DNA of 64,000 nucleotides, from contig NZ_BEWO01000007.1 in NCBI RefSeq assembly GCF_002723975.1, forward strand, positions 100,909 through 164,908. The letters run 5' to 3'. The notes beneath the pieces were generated by a model. The model made no database searches and was not told the origin of the DNA. It saw nothing but the letters and a program-made list of their open reading frames with translations. The DNA comes from Gluconobacter japonicus. GTDB taxonomy: Bacteria; Pseudomonadota; Alphaproteobacteria; Acetobacterales; Acetobacteraceae. Shown one piece after another: positions 56,135 through 64,000 of this stretch. How positions within the stretch are numbered: position 1 is the stretch's first letter; every line of letters starts with the position of its first letter. The position numbers and the translations under genes are program-made.

Positions 56135-56885
56135 AAGTATAAACTTCAGGACTGAAAGGCGCCTGCCGCTCGGGCGTCTGCCAGTCTTGCATCTGCTCGT
56201 ACATGGTTGCAGCTTTGCGCCATAGATCCGGTCCCACGGCATCCTGGAGCGGTTGCTGCAACTCCATCCACTCTTTGACAAGGTTCTGCGCTTCGGGGCT
56301 CGAAGGCACGACCTTGCGACCGATGGCGTCTTCACAGTGGGCGATCAGTTTTACCCATCGAATCTGATAGAATGTCCTTTCGTCTTTGCAGCCGAAATGA
56401 GTATCCATCTGCTGTTGCCATTCACATTGCTCAGAAGGCGTGAAGTACTGCTCGAAAATAGGTCGTGTATTTTCCCATTGAAGAGCAGCTTCTCCTTCAC
56501 GCAGCAGGAGGCAGAATGCGGCAAGATCAACGGCACCATGACCGATATCGTTTTCTTTGAGCAGATGGCGTGTTGCATGAAGTTGGTTGATCGTCCGTTC
56601 GAGAGCCGTCTTTCGTACTGAAAGTAGCGCCAGTTGAGCGTCGATTATCGCTTCGGGAGCGGTGGGTCTGCGCTCCATCTCTTTGATTTCTGAAAGACTG
56701 AAGCCCATACGCTTCAGAAGCAGAACCTGAGCAAGTGTGCTTACGGCGGAAAGATCATAAACTCTTCTGCCGTTTTCTGCTCGAATGGGTCTGATAAGCC
56801 CCATCGATTCAAAATGTCGAAGGGTTCGGGGCGTGGTGGCGCTTGCTTTGGCCAGTTCCCCGATTGTCAGGGTCTGTGGTGTCAT
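56094..56885 (-). CDS. MerR family regulator with TipAS-like C-terminal domain
   Basis: 263-residue activator-type regulator. The N-terminal MerR domain has TIGELAKASATTPRTLRHFESMGLI and RRVYDLSAVSTLAQVLLLKRMGFSLSEIKEM. A coiled-coil follows (residues 75-115), then a helical domain of about 130 residues resembling TipAS, which binds antibiotics or other small molecules. No cysteine metal site is apparent. The ATG at 56885 has an AGGAGG site. A perfect palindrome lies 33 bases upstream. Confidence 0.85.
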   Translation of the reverse strand: MTPQTLTIGELAKASATTPRTLRHFESMGLIRPIRAENGRRVYDLSAVSTLAQVLLLKRMGFSLSEIKEMERRPTAPEAIIDAQLALLSVRKTALERTINQLHATRHLLKENDIGHGAVDLAAFCLLLREGEAALQWENTRPIFEQYFTPSEQCEWQQQMDTHFGCKDERTFYQIRWVKLIAHCEDAIGRKVVPSSPEAQNLVKEWMELQQPLQDAVGPDLWRKAATMYEQMQDWQTPERQAPFSPEVYTFIREAAAQRVVAP

Positions 56886-56917
56886 GGATCTTCCTCCTGA
56901 CGCACCATGTGTCATGA

Positions 56918-56930
56918 TGACGTTACGTCA
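56918..56930. promoter_or_regulatory. palindromic operator candidate upstream of the MerR gene
   Basis: TGACGT-T-ACGTCA, a perfect 6-base inverted repeat with a 1-base centre, lies between the MerR gene start and the end of the AI-2E family transporter gene. TipAL-type MerR proteins bind similar ACGT-centred palindromes in their own promoter. Confidence 0.5.
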
Positions 56931-56945
56931 GGAGCAAGGGAAAAT

Positions 56946-58100
56946 TTACTCTTTGTGTGCTTCGGTCTCGGAAATCTCTCCAACATCCCGCTTGGTCTGA
57001 TCTTCGTCTTCAAGCGGGGCAGTGGCTTTGTCTCCCATGGCAAGGAGAGCCGCCGTAATCGGAGATGCAAGAATCAGTCCTGGGATGCCGAGGATCGTGC
57101 TGAAAACGGTCTGAGACAGGATGGCCACAGCCGGTGGCATATGAACCGCGCGGCGCTGGATCAGGGGGGCCAGAACATTGCCCTCGAAGAACTGAATTAC
57201 GCTGTAGAGAATAGCAACAAACAGCGCTTCTTTCGTTCCCATGGAGAGGCCTAGCAATATTGCCGGAACCGCTCCTAGAATGGCTCCAATATAAGGGATG
57301 AAGTTGCACAGCCCTGCAACAACACCGAGCGCCAGCGCCAGTGGCACTCCGATCAGTGACAGTCCGATGCCTGACAGAATACCGACGACCAGCATGTCCA
57401 GAGCCTGTCCGGCCGTCCAGGCCCAAAGTGTGGTGCCCGCAGCCATGAGCAATGTACGGGCTGCATTGCGGTGCTGGGTTGGAAACAGGCGGAGAAAGCC
57501 ATCAATGTAAATGGCAGGAGACAGAGCAAAGTAGAGACCAGCAATCAGAATGACCGCCAAAGTTCCGAGAACGCCGAAGGCGCTGCTGAGAATGCCGGTT
57601 ACGGATCCAGCGAGCCCTGATCCCAAAGATCCGAGGCTGCCTGAGGTCGCGTCATTGCCGCCTACAGCGGTGGGGAGGTGATCTAGAACCATCTGACCCA
57701 GCGTAGAGCCGGAAAGGTGGGATTTGAGGTCTCCCGACTGCTGAACAAGCGCCTGTTTGAGGCGAATGAACTGATCTCCGATCGCTGGGCCGCTACTCCA
57801 GACAAGGCCTGCCACGGCCAAAAGAATGATAACGGTCACAAGCGCTACTGCTGCCTGATAAGGGATGAACGTGATGTGACGTCGTACCATGCGGGCGAGA
57901 CCATGAAGCACCACGGCCATCAGGGCAGAGGCGAAAACAACGGCCAACACGTCTTTCATGAGCCAGACGGCCAGTAGGATTAACGTGACAGCGAGAGCAA
58001 TGCGGAGCAATCCTGCGATTCGGGATAACTCGCGCGTGCGAGGCTCCTTTTCGTCACGGTCCTTCGGGTCGGAAAACGAAATAGGCATCAGCCGGTCCAT
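56946..58100 (-). CDS. AI-2E family transporter (PerM-like)
   Basis: Integral membrane protein of about 384 residues with eight helices and the family loop between helices 3 and 4. Conserved segments include LCNFIPYIGAILGAVPAILLGL and LAPLIQRRAVHMPPAVAIL. E. coli TqsA exports autoinducer-2, but other members are Na+/H+ antiporters or have unknown cargo. The acidic C-terminal tail (EDEDQTKRDVGEISETEAHKE) is unusual. Starts at 58100 (MDRLMPISF) or 58088 are both plausible. Confidence 0.88.
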   Translation of the reverse strand: MDRLMPISFSDPKDRDEKEPRTRELSRIAGLLRIALAVTLILLAVWLMKDVLAVVFASALMAVVLHGLARMVRRHITFIPYQAAVALVTVIILLAVAGLVWSSGPAIGDQFIRLKQALVQQSGDLKSHLSGSTLGQMVLDHLPTAVGGNDATSGSLGSLGSGLAGSVTGILSSAFGVLGTLAVILIAGLYFALSPAIYIDGFLRLFPTQHRNAARTLLMAAGTTLWAWTAGQALDMLVVGILSGIGLSLIGVPLALALGVVAGLCNFIPYIGAILGAVPAILLGLSMGTKEALFVAILYSVIQFFEGNVLAPLIQRRAVHMPPAVAILSQTVFSTILGIPGLILASPITAALLAMGDKATAPLEDEDQTKRDVGEISETEAHKE

Positions 58101-58175
58101 CCTGAATCTGTAGACCAGCATCGGCTTATGGATTTAGAGAGGGCGGGTCAATCGGGCCTTGGAAGAAACCAACGG

Positions 58176-59474
58176 TCAGCCAGCCCAACGGATCTGTGAA
58201 GCAGGCTGGGAAAGACTGTAAGGGCCACCGCCAATAATTTCGAGAGCCAGAGTACTCGGACCTTCCGTATTGAGATGTAAGGCGGCATCTCCATCGGTCC
58301 AGCCCTGACCCTGTGTCTCGTCTGTCATCCAGCCGGAGGTTGGTTCTGGTGGAACCAGATGATCGGTTACTTTTCGGGTTCTGGACGCATCGAAAAGGAG
58401 CACGTCCCGGATCAGGACGCCGAGAGTGCGCCGATCATCAATATAAGGACCTTTCACGTCACAAGGGCGATTTGCGCGGGAAACAAGCCGCAGACTTCTG
58501 ACCGGGGTTGGCAAAGTAAAGATGACGTATCCACCACTCTGACGGCTCGGATAGAGGCGTGTGCCGTCAGGAAGGATCAGATGCAGGGCGGGGTCTGTTG
58601 TTGTGAAGGCTTCAAACCCTTCAATACCAGCTCTGGTAGCGATGGCTTTCCAAGCCGCTTCGGTTTGGGACCGAGATGTCAGGAGTGGGGCAGCCGCATC
58701 TTTGTCCCAATTTTTCTGAATGGAACGCAGTGTTGCAATCTGACCTGTTTGCCGAAAAGCACGTCTATCACCAGTGTCAAAATAACTTTCAGTAAAAAGT
58801 CCATTTGCAGATATGATTGTGTGCGTTTCTGTCTCAATATGAAAATATTCGTAGGAATGAATATTACGATCCCACATGACGGATACACCATTGACCAGCA
58901 TTCTTGCTGGAATGAGACCACCATTCATAAAAATACAATGTTCTGCTGTTACAAGGAGATCTGTGTGCGGCAGATGATCAGCGATTGCACCGGCCCGGAT
59001 ACGGATGGGCCAGCCTGCCAGATCATCTGGACGATTGGGCCGAACGCAACAGTGGCTTTTTCCAACCCAGACCAGTTTTTCACTTCGCCCCCCGACTGTC
59101 AGAACTTCATCGTTAATAACCAGGGTTTCTATGGGTTTTTCACCCTGTGGAGTGGCAATAAGACTGCCAGGCAAAAAGCAGGCTTCGGTAAAGTCCTCAA
59201 TTTTTTGCTTTCTGGAAGCGGGCTTGTGGCCCGTATGCTTTTCATGATGCGACTGTGATGGAGCAGGATTGTGGTGAGGGTGACCTGCAGTAGATTTTCC
59301 ATAATGGCTGTTGAAGGTTGGATGCGAAAAGAACGACTTGGAGGAAGGTTTGGCGTGTGCCTCATGAGGTGCATGGGAAATTTTCTGAGGCACGCAGGAG
59401 TCCTGTCTGTCCTTGCAGGCGACTTTGAAAAAGCTAGTCGCCTGATGTTTGAAATTCAGACAGGATTCTACCAA
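58176..59474 (-). CDS. Hint-domain protein with His-rich N-terminal region
   Basis: 432-residue protein. Residues 30-95 are rich in histidine, serine, lysine and proline. A Hint (Hedgehog/intein) domain spans about 100-245: CFLPGSLIATPQGEKPIETLVINDEV begins with the catalytic cysteine position, and TAEHCIFMNGGLIPARMLVNG forms the second block. The C-terminal 180 residues form an unrecognised domain. Such proteins are common in acetic acid bacteria, often in surface or secreted proteins. The only start found is a TTG at 59474 without a ribosome binding site. Confidence 0.75.
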   Translation of the reverse strand: MVESCLNFKHQATSFFKVACKDRQDSCVPQKISHAPHEAHAKPSSKSFFSHPTFNSHYGKSTAGHPHHNPAPSQSHHEKHTGHKPASRKQKIEDFTEACFLPGSLIATPQGEKPIETLVINDEVLTVGGRSEKLVWVGKSHCCVRPNRPDDLAGWPIRIRAGAIADHLPHTDLLVTAEHCIFMNGGLIPARMLVNGVSVMWDRNIHSYEYFHIETETHTIISANGLFTESYFDTGDRRAFRQTGQIATLRSIQKNWDKDAAAPLLTSRSQTEAAWKAIATRAGIEGFEAFTTTDPALHLILPDGTRLYPSRQSGGYVIFTLPTPVRSLRLVSRANRPCDVKGPYIDDRRTLGVLIRDVLLFDASRTRKVTDHLVPPEPTSGWMTDETQGQGWTDGDAALHLNTEGPSTLALEIIGGGPYSLSQPASQIRWAG

Positions 59475-59527
59475 TTAAAAGTAAATAAACTCTTTATTGC
59501 CTTGGCGCGAGCGCGAGGATTTTGATT

Positions 59528-61429
59528 TCAGGCAGATGCTTCTTCCAGTTCTGTCTGGGCCTCAAGCCATAATTCTTCTGTTTGTTCCTGTGTCGCGTTG
59601 AGCGCGGACAAATGTGCATTCAACGATGCAATTTCTCCTGGATTTCCCGACTGATACAATGCCGGATCAGCAAGCTTGGCTTCGATTTTTTCTTTTTCTT
59701 TTGTGATCTGGGCGAGTTTCGCTTCTGCATCACGGATTTTCCGTCGGAGAGGAGCCAAAGCGCGCGTCAGTTCTTTACGATCAACCCTTTTCTGGGGCGC
59801 GTCCTGGGAAGGCGAACGCGCCGTGCCTTTCGTGCGCTCTGCATTGTCTGCACGGGCTTTGCGGGCCCGCTCGATCAGCCACTCCTTGTATTCAGCCATA
59901 TCCCCTTCGAAGGCGCTGATCGTTCCATCCTCAACCAGCCAGAACCGGTCTGCGACAGATTCGACCAGGTGGCTGTCATGGCTGATCAGAATTACGGCGC
60001 CTTCAAATTCTGATAGCGCACGGATTAGGGCATCTCGGGCGTCCAGATCCAGATGGTTGGTCGGCTCATCAAGGATAAGAAGGTGAGGGGCTTCCCGTGT
60101 GGAGAGCGCAAGAAGAAGTCGTGCTTTTTCACCGCCCGAGAGTTCGGATACCCGTGTTTCTGCGCGGTTTACATCCAGTCCAAATCGCGCCAACTGGGAT
60201 CGCACCGCCACCGGTGTCGCATCCGGCATGGCGCGCGCCATGTGGTCGATCGGTGTTTCGGAGAGGACGAGTTCATCGGCCTGATGTTGGGCGAAATATC
60301 CGATCCGGAGTTTTGATGAGTGGTTGTAAGAGCCACTCATGGGTTCAAGACGACCCGCGAGGAGCTTGGCAAAAGTGGACTTGCCGCGCCCGTTCTGACC
60401 CAGAAGCGCGATTCTGTCTTCCATATCCAGCCGCTGGTTCAGTCCTTTGAGAACCACGCGTTCATCATAACCAATGCTGACGTTGTTGAGGGTAATCATT
60501 GGCGGCGGAAGAGGCTGTGGCTCGGGGAAGGAAAAGCGTGTTGGCGTGTCTTCCACAACACTGTCGATCTGGGGGAGGCGTTCCAGTGCTTTCAATCGGG
60601 CCTGAGCCTGTTTGGCTTTGGTGGCTTTGGCACGAAACCGATCCACGAAAGATTGCATATGGGCGCGCTGGGTCGCGATGCGTTCTGCCATGCGATTTTG
60701 CTGGAGAGCCTGTTCCGTACGGATACGCACAAAATTGTCGTATCCTCCGGGTGTCAGACTGAGTTTCTGATGATCGAGATGGGCAATCGCATCGACGGTA
60801 TTGTCGAGCAGTGAGCGATCATGGCTGACGATGATGGCCGCGCCAGGAAATTTGGCCAGCCAGGATTCAAGCCAAAGAGTGGCTTCGATATCCAGATGGT
60901 TGGTCGGTTCATCCAGCAGCAACAGGTCAGGGCTCAGGAACAGTGCTGTGGCAAGGGAAACGCGCATTCTCCAGCCGCCAGAGAAGTCCGAAACCGAACG
61001 GAGTTGTGCTTCCTGATCAAATCCGAGGCCGGACAGAATAGCGCCGGCGCGAGCAGGGGCGGTGTAGGCATCAATCGCAATCAGGCGCTCATGAATGTCT
61101 GCAATCCGCTCCGGATCTGTGGCGGTTTCTGCTTCAGCCAGAAGTTTTGCCCGTTGGAGATCGCCTTCCAGCACTGTATCGATCAGGGATGTCTCGCCCG
61201 ACGGTGTTTCCTGCTTCACGCGCCCCATTGTTGCGCGGTTGGCTAACGTGATCGTACCACCATCAGGGGCAATATCGCCCGCGATGGCCCCAAGGAGCGT
61301 TGATTTTCCGGCCCCGTTCTTTCCAATGAGGCCGATTTTCCGACCGGGATCGACAGTCAGCGATGCGCCGTCCAGCAGAGTGCGGCCAGCGATACGGAGT
61401 GTCAGGTCAGTGATGGTGAGCAGGCTCAC
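59528..61429 (-). CDS. ABC-F family ATP-binding protein
   Basis: 633-residue protein with two ABC domains and no membrane part, the layout of ribosome-associated ABC-F factors such as Uup/YheS. The first domain has GKNGAGKST and [12 protein letters not shown]; the second has GQNGRGKST and [14 protein letters not shown] charged linker (residues 270-320) and a C-terminal coiled-coil (about 540-630) follow the pattern. The GTG at 61429 ([10 protein letters not shown]) is the start; the frame upstream to 61981 runs antisense through ndk and is not coding. Confidence 0.93.
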   Translation of the reverse strand: MSLLTITDLTLRIAGRTLLDGASLTVDPGRKIGLIGKNGAGKSTLLGAIAGDIAPDGGTITLANRATMGRVKQETPSGETSLIDTVLEGDLQRAKLLAEAETATDPERIADIHERLIAIDAYTAPARAGAILSGLGFDQEAQLRSVSDFSGGWRMRVSLATALFLSPDLLLLDEPTNHLDIEATLWLESWLAKFPGAAIIVSHDRSLLDNTVDAIAHLDHQKLSLTPGGYDNFVRIRTEQALQQNRMAERIATQRAHMQSFVDRFRAKATKAKQAQARLKALERLPQIDSVVEDTPTRFSFPEPQPLPPPMITLNNVSIGYDERVVLKGLNQRLDMEDRIALLGQNGRGKSTFAKLLAGRLEPMSGSYNHSSKLRIGYFAQHQADELVLSETPIDHMARAMPDATPVAVRSQLARFGLDVNRAETRVSELSGGEKARLLLALSTREAPHLLILDEPTNHLDLDARDALIRALSEFEGAVILISHDSHLVESVADRFWLVEDGTISAFEGDMAEYKEWLIERARKARADNAERTKGTARSPSQDAPQKRVDRKELTRALAPLRRKIRDAEAKLAQITKEKEKIEAKLADPALYQSGNPGEIASLNAHLSALNATQEQTEELWLEAQTELEEASA

Positions 61430-61543
61430 GGGCGCCTCGATCAGTCGGGAAGAGTGAAAAAACCGCGACAGACCTATCAGGAACGACGAATTTGCTCTAG
61501 TGGAACGGCGGGATTTACCCCTTTGTCCAACAGGAGAAGAAAG

Positions 61544-61966
61544 ATGGCTCTCGAGCGCACGCTTTCCATCATCAAGCCCGACGCTACGAAGCGTAACCTG
61601 ACCGGCAAGATCAATGCCGTGTTCGAAGAGGCCGGTCTGCGCATCGTTGCACAGAAGCGCATCCAGCTGACCGAAAAGCAGGCTGGTGCTTTCTACGCTG
61701 TTCACAAGGAACGCCCGTTCTACGGCAGCCTCGTGTCTTCCATGATTGCCGAGCCGGTTGTCGTGCAGGTTCTGCAGGCTGAGAACGCTGTTGCCAAGCA
61801 TCGCGAAGTCATGGGTGCTACAAACCCGGCTGACGCTGCTGAAGGCACTGTTCGCAAGCTGTACGCAGAAAGCATCGAAGCCAACTCCGTGCACGGCTCT
61901 GACAGCCTTGAGAATGCAAAGAACGAAATCGCATTCTTCTTCGCTGAGACGGAAATCCTTCCGTAA
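61544..61966 (+). CDS. ndk: nucleoside-diphosphate kinase
   Basis: Transfers the gamma phosphate of ATP to nucleoside diphosphates. The ATG at 61544 ([13 protein letters not shown]) follows a CAGGAGA site. The active-site histidine lies in NSVHGSDS near residue 117. Length 140 is standard. It is divergent from the ABC-F gene and is followed by a terminator. Confidence 0.98.
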   Translation: MALERTLSIIKPDATKRNLTGKINAVFEEAGLRIVAQKRIQLTEKQAGAFYAVHKERPFYGSLVSSMIAEPVVVQVLQAENAVAKHREVMGATNPADAAEGTVRKLYAESIEANSVHGSDSLENAKNEIAFFFAETEILP

Positions 61967-61980
61967 GGAAGAATTTTTCA

Positions 61981-62021
61981 AGCCGGGAAAGCTTTTGAGA
62001 ATAAGTTGTCCCGGCTTTTTT
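61981..62021 (+). terminator. Rho-independent terminator of ndk
   Basis: AAGCCGGGA (61981-61989) and TCCCGGCTT (62010-62018) arms with a T-run of six, 14 bases after the ndk stop codon. Confidence 0.82.
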
Positions 62022-62118
62022 AAGAAATAGAGCGTATTTTCTATTTTTTAATTATAATTCGTTGAAGTTCCTAGGTCAGTTTGTACAAATATAAATTGTT
62101 AAATTCAATCTGCAGAAC

Positions 62119-63519
62119 GTGGTCCGGCTTGTGATAAATATTAATTTCCCCATAATATATAAGAATCCGCTCGCCATTTTATGGGGACTTATTGTTTCAG
62201 TCTATCTCATTTTCTTGTTTATAGCGACGCCCCCCTTGCAGGTTGCGGATGAAGAAAATCACTTTTTAAGAAGTGTGCAGATTGCTCAAGGAAATCTGAT
62301 TGGCCGTCGACTAGGTGACTTTAATAGCGGGGGGATACTCCCAAGTGATAGTATTAAATTTGCTCATAGCTACGACGATATTAAAGGAAATTACCAGGAA
62401 AAGGTAAGTTGGGATAGAATTCTAAATGGAACTCATTTTGACTGGGAAAGTCATAAAGAGGAAGCCGGATTCCCCAATACCGTAATATATTTCCCGGTTT
62501 TCTATCTTCCCTCCGCTTTTGGAGTGGAGATTGGAAAAATAGTTAATACAGATATCCAAACTTCTTTTTATCTAGCGCGTCTCTGTAATGTGCTATTTTG
62601 CCTTTTTGCAGGTATCACCGCTATTTGTATTAGTACTAGAGGAAAAATTTTTATTGTGGCATTGCTGTCGATGCCGATGGTTCTTTCGTTGTTTGCATCT
62701 TGTTCTCAGGATGGACCGTTAATTGCAACCTGTGCGGTTTGTGCGGCCCTTCTGACGCGTCTCGAAGATGATTTTTCTCAAGGAAAATGGTTTTGGATAG
62801 TTTTGACCATTTCGTTGGGGTGTATAATAGCATCTAAGCCGCCCTATATTTTAATAGGGCTTATCCCAGTCGTACTTATGCCGTTGAGTATGTGGCGCCG
62901 TACTCTGAGTATATTTGGATGTATTGTAACGATTACAATGCTTTGGTCACTGGTAGGTGTTCATTCTTCTAAAATTCCCTTTCGAATTTCTGATGGAGTT
63001 GATGCTGCTCAACAAGCAAAATTTTTGCTTGTTCACCCATTGATGATAATAACAGTGCTTTGGAATACAGCCAAAGTATCCCTATTGTCTCTTAGTGGAC
63101 AATTCATAGGTGTCCTGGGGTGGCTCGATGCTCCGCTTCCTAGGTGGTTCTACCATTTCGAAGGTATTTTATTTATTATCTCAGCAACGCTTTCCTTGCT
63201 GTATTTTAGAAAAAATTCTTTAAAAAAATATTTTGCAAAAAATGGTCTGATATTTTTGTTGTTTTTTGGGACAATGTGTAGTGTCAGTTTAGCTCTTTAT
63301 CTGATTTGGACGCCTGTTGGTGGGCATGAAATTGAAGGATTGCAAGGGCGATATTTCATACCTCTAGCCATGTTTTCCATTCTATTTTTTCCAAATTCAA
63401 AGAAAGTAAATTTTATTTCTACAAAAAACATAGAAAAAATGGAGATTACTTTATTAATTTTTAGTGTTTGGGTAAGTTTTTTTGTAGTTATTCAGACTAT
63501 ATTTTCACGATATTGGTAA
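62119..63519 (+). CDS. DUF2142 family membrane protein
   Basis: 466-residue integral membrane protein with about ten helices and the DUF2142 signature TPPLQVADEENHFLRSVQIAQG near residue 37. The family resembles polytopic glycosyltransferases of the GT-C type and often lies in polysaccharide or lipid glycosylation loci. The gene is far richer in A and T than all its neighbours, with many ATA and TTA codons, which suggests recent acquisition. The GTG start at 62119 is uncertain. A degraded IS5-family element follows about 200 bases downstream. Confidence 0.85.
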   Translation: MVRLVININFPIIYKNPLAILWGLIVSVYLIFLFIATPPLQVADEENHFLRSVQIAQGNLIGRRLGDFNSGGILPSDSIKFAHSYDDIKGNYQEKVSWDRILNGTHFDWESHKEEAGFPNTVIYFPVFYLPSAFGVEIGKIVNTDIQTSFYLARLCNVLFCLFAGITAICISTRGKIFIVALLSMPMVLSLFASCSQDGPLIATCAVCAALLTRLEDDFSQGKWFWIVLTISLGCIIASKPPYILIGLIPVVLMPLSMWRRTLSIFGCIVTITMLWSLVGVHSSKIPFRISDGVDAAQQAKFLLVHPLMIITVLWNTAKVSLLSLSGQFIGVLGWLDAPLPRWFYHFEGILFIISATLSLLYFRKNSLKKYFAKNGLIFLLFFGTMCSVSLALYLIWTPVGGHEIEGLQGRYFIPLAMFSILFFPNSKKVNFISTKNIEKMEITLLIFSVWVSFFVVIQTIFSRYW

Positions 63520-63718
63520 TATTCTTGCAAGGCTCATAGATCTGAAAGTAGAAATTTGCTTCAGGCTCTATCCGAGGAAGTTGGACATAAGCGGTTTACG
63601 CTGGTGCGAGCACACCGAGAATATGGAGCGCGTAAAAAGCCGTGAGCGCTGGGGCGTTATGGATCTTCGGCTAGGACGATGGGTGGTCGGGGACCGAAGA
63701 GGTAGTTCGTAGTTAATC
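63520..63718 (+). other. intergenic sequence before the IS remnant
   Basis: No open frame of note. Short pieces (for example translation near 63625-63700) vaguely resemble the N-terminal part of IS5-family transposases but contain stop codons. Together with the remnant downstream, no intact gene occupies 63520-63939. Confidence 0.35.
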
Positions 63719-63895
63719 ATGATTGATGCGTCGCCTCTCAAGAGAAAACGAGGCTACGGGTAAAAAATCTAGGTCGCCTGATTGGGGGCGCCAAAGGTGG
63801 TATGAATACGAAGCTTCGTGCAGTTACTGACAAAAACAAATTTCCACTAAGCTTCTTCCTGACTGTTAGCCAAAATCAGTGATCATATCGTTGTA
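63719..63895 (+). pseudogene. IS5-family transposase remnant
   Basis: Translating with frame changes gives MIDAS near 63719, then ATGKKSR near 63754-63774, then RLIGGAKGGMNTKLRAVTD (from 63775) and FPLSFFLTVSQ up to 63873, and ISDHIV in another frame after an extra A near 63874. These pieces follow the order of IS5-group (IS1031/IS12528-like) transposases. At least three frameshifts and a stop show it is dead. Ends and terminal inverted repeats were not found. Confidence 0.7.
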
Positions 63896-63939
63896 ATTTC
63901 GATATGAAATAGATCAGTTTCTTTAATGTTGAGGAGGGG

Positions 63940-64000
63940 GTGGCGCGTTTGAGCGGTCTTGGTGATCAATTTGAAATCTTCCGTCGGGGCCTGAACAAGG
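63940..64000 (+). CDS. start of an unidentified gene, cut by the window end
   Basis: A GTG at 63940 preceded by GAGGAGG opens a frame reading MARLSGLGDQFEIFRRGL to the window edge; a TTG at 63949 is the alternative start. Only 20 codons are visible, too few to assign a family. Confidence 0.4.
   Translation, partial: MARLSGLGDQFEIFRRGLNK

Noticed and set aside
61430..61981. N-terminal extension of the ABC-F frame
   Set aside because: It lies antisense to ndk and carries no ABC-F sequence; the GTG at 61429 fits the family start.
63520..64000. A complete insertion sequence at the window end
   Set aside because: No terminal inverted repeats or target duplication found and the transposase is frameshifted, so only a remnant is claimed.

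Overview
The window is a chromosomal segment of an acetic acid bacterium (Acetobacteraceae, probably Gluconobacter or a close relative). This is inferred from moderately GC-rich coding sequence, a class I lysyl-tRNA synthetase, a CIRCE-controlled groESL operon, a cyoABCD quinol oxidase without an adjacent cyoE, a Hint-domain protein of the kind common in this family, and an IS5-family remnant. No rRNA or tRNA gene was seen.

Layout. 1-11.2 kb: housekeeping genes (CNT nucleoside transporter, gpsA, rlmJ, tsaD, hemC, hemD, secB, a Tim44-domain protein, mltA), then a solitary beta-class DNA methyltransferase and a tri-haem cytochrome c peroxidase. 11.5-21.3 kb: a complete type I-E CRISPR-Cas locus read on the minus strand, cas3 - [mini-CRISPR] - small membrane protein - cse1 - cse2 - cas7e - cas5e - cas6e - cas1 - cas2 - leader - array of 7 repeats and 6 spacers. 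21.4-31.9 kb: Smr protein, TctC-like binding protein, hemF, mtnP, small conserved proteins, groES-groEL and a TonB-dependent receptor. 32-41.6 kb: DinG-like helicase, lysS with a shortened MprF-like membrane protein, MarC, uracil-DNA glycosylase family, thpR and a Bax-inhibitor-1 family protein. 41.6-51.6 kb: structured leader and cyoABCD, fdxA, an S4-domain protein with a SUV3-like helicase, an M17 aminopeptidase and a MarR regulator. 51.6-64 kb: surface polysaccharide genes (WecA-like, WbpM/CapD-like, DegT aminotransferase), a MerR/TipAS regulator, an AI-2E family transporter, a Hint protein, an ABC-F ATPase, ndk, an AT-rich DUF2142 membrane protein and an IS5-family remnant.

The most striking element lies between cas3 and cse1. 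A CRISPR repeat that keeps the full Cas6e stem and 5' handle overlaps the cas3 stop codon. It is followed by a 34-nt spacer and a degenerate second repeat that has become a terminator-like hairpin with a T-tract. The first 20 spacer nucleotides match, with two mismatches, a site that begins right after this terminator, in the leader of the cse1 operon. That site carries an AAG motif, the strongest E. coli type I-E PAM, on the correct side. The first gene after the target is a previously unlabelled 81-residue single-helix membrane protein whose stop codon abuts the cse1 start. This looks like a Cascade-guided repressor RNA (CreR/scaRNA/CreA type) that silences the cas operon and/or a small, possibly toxic, membrane protein.
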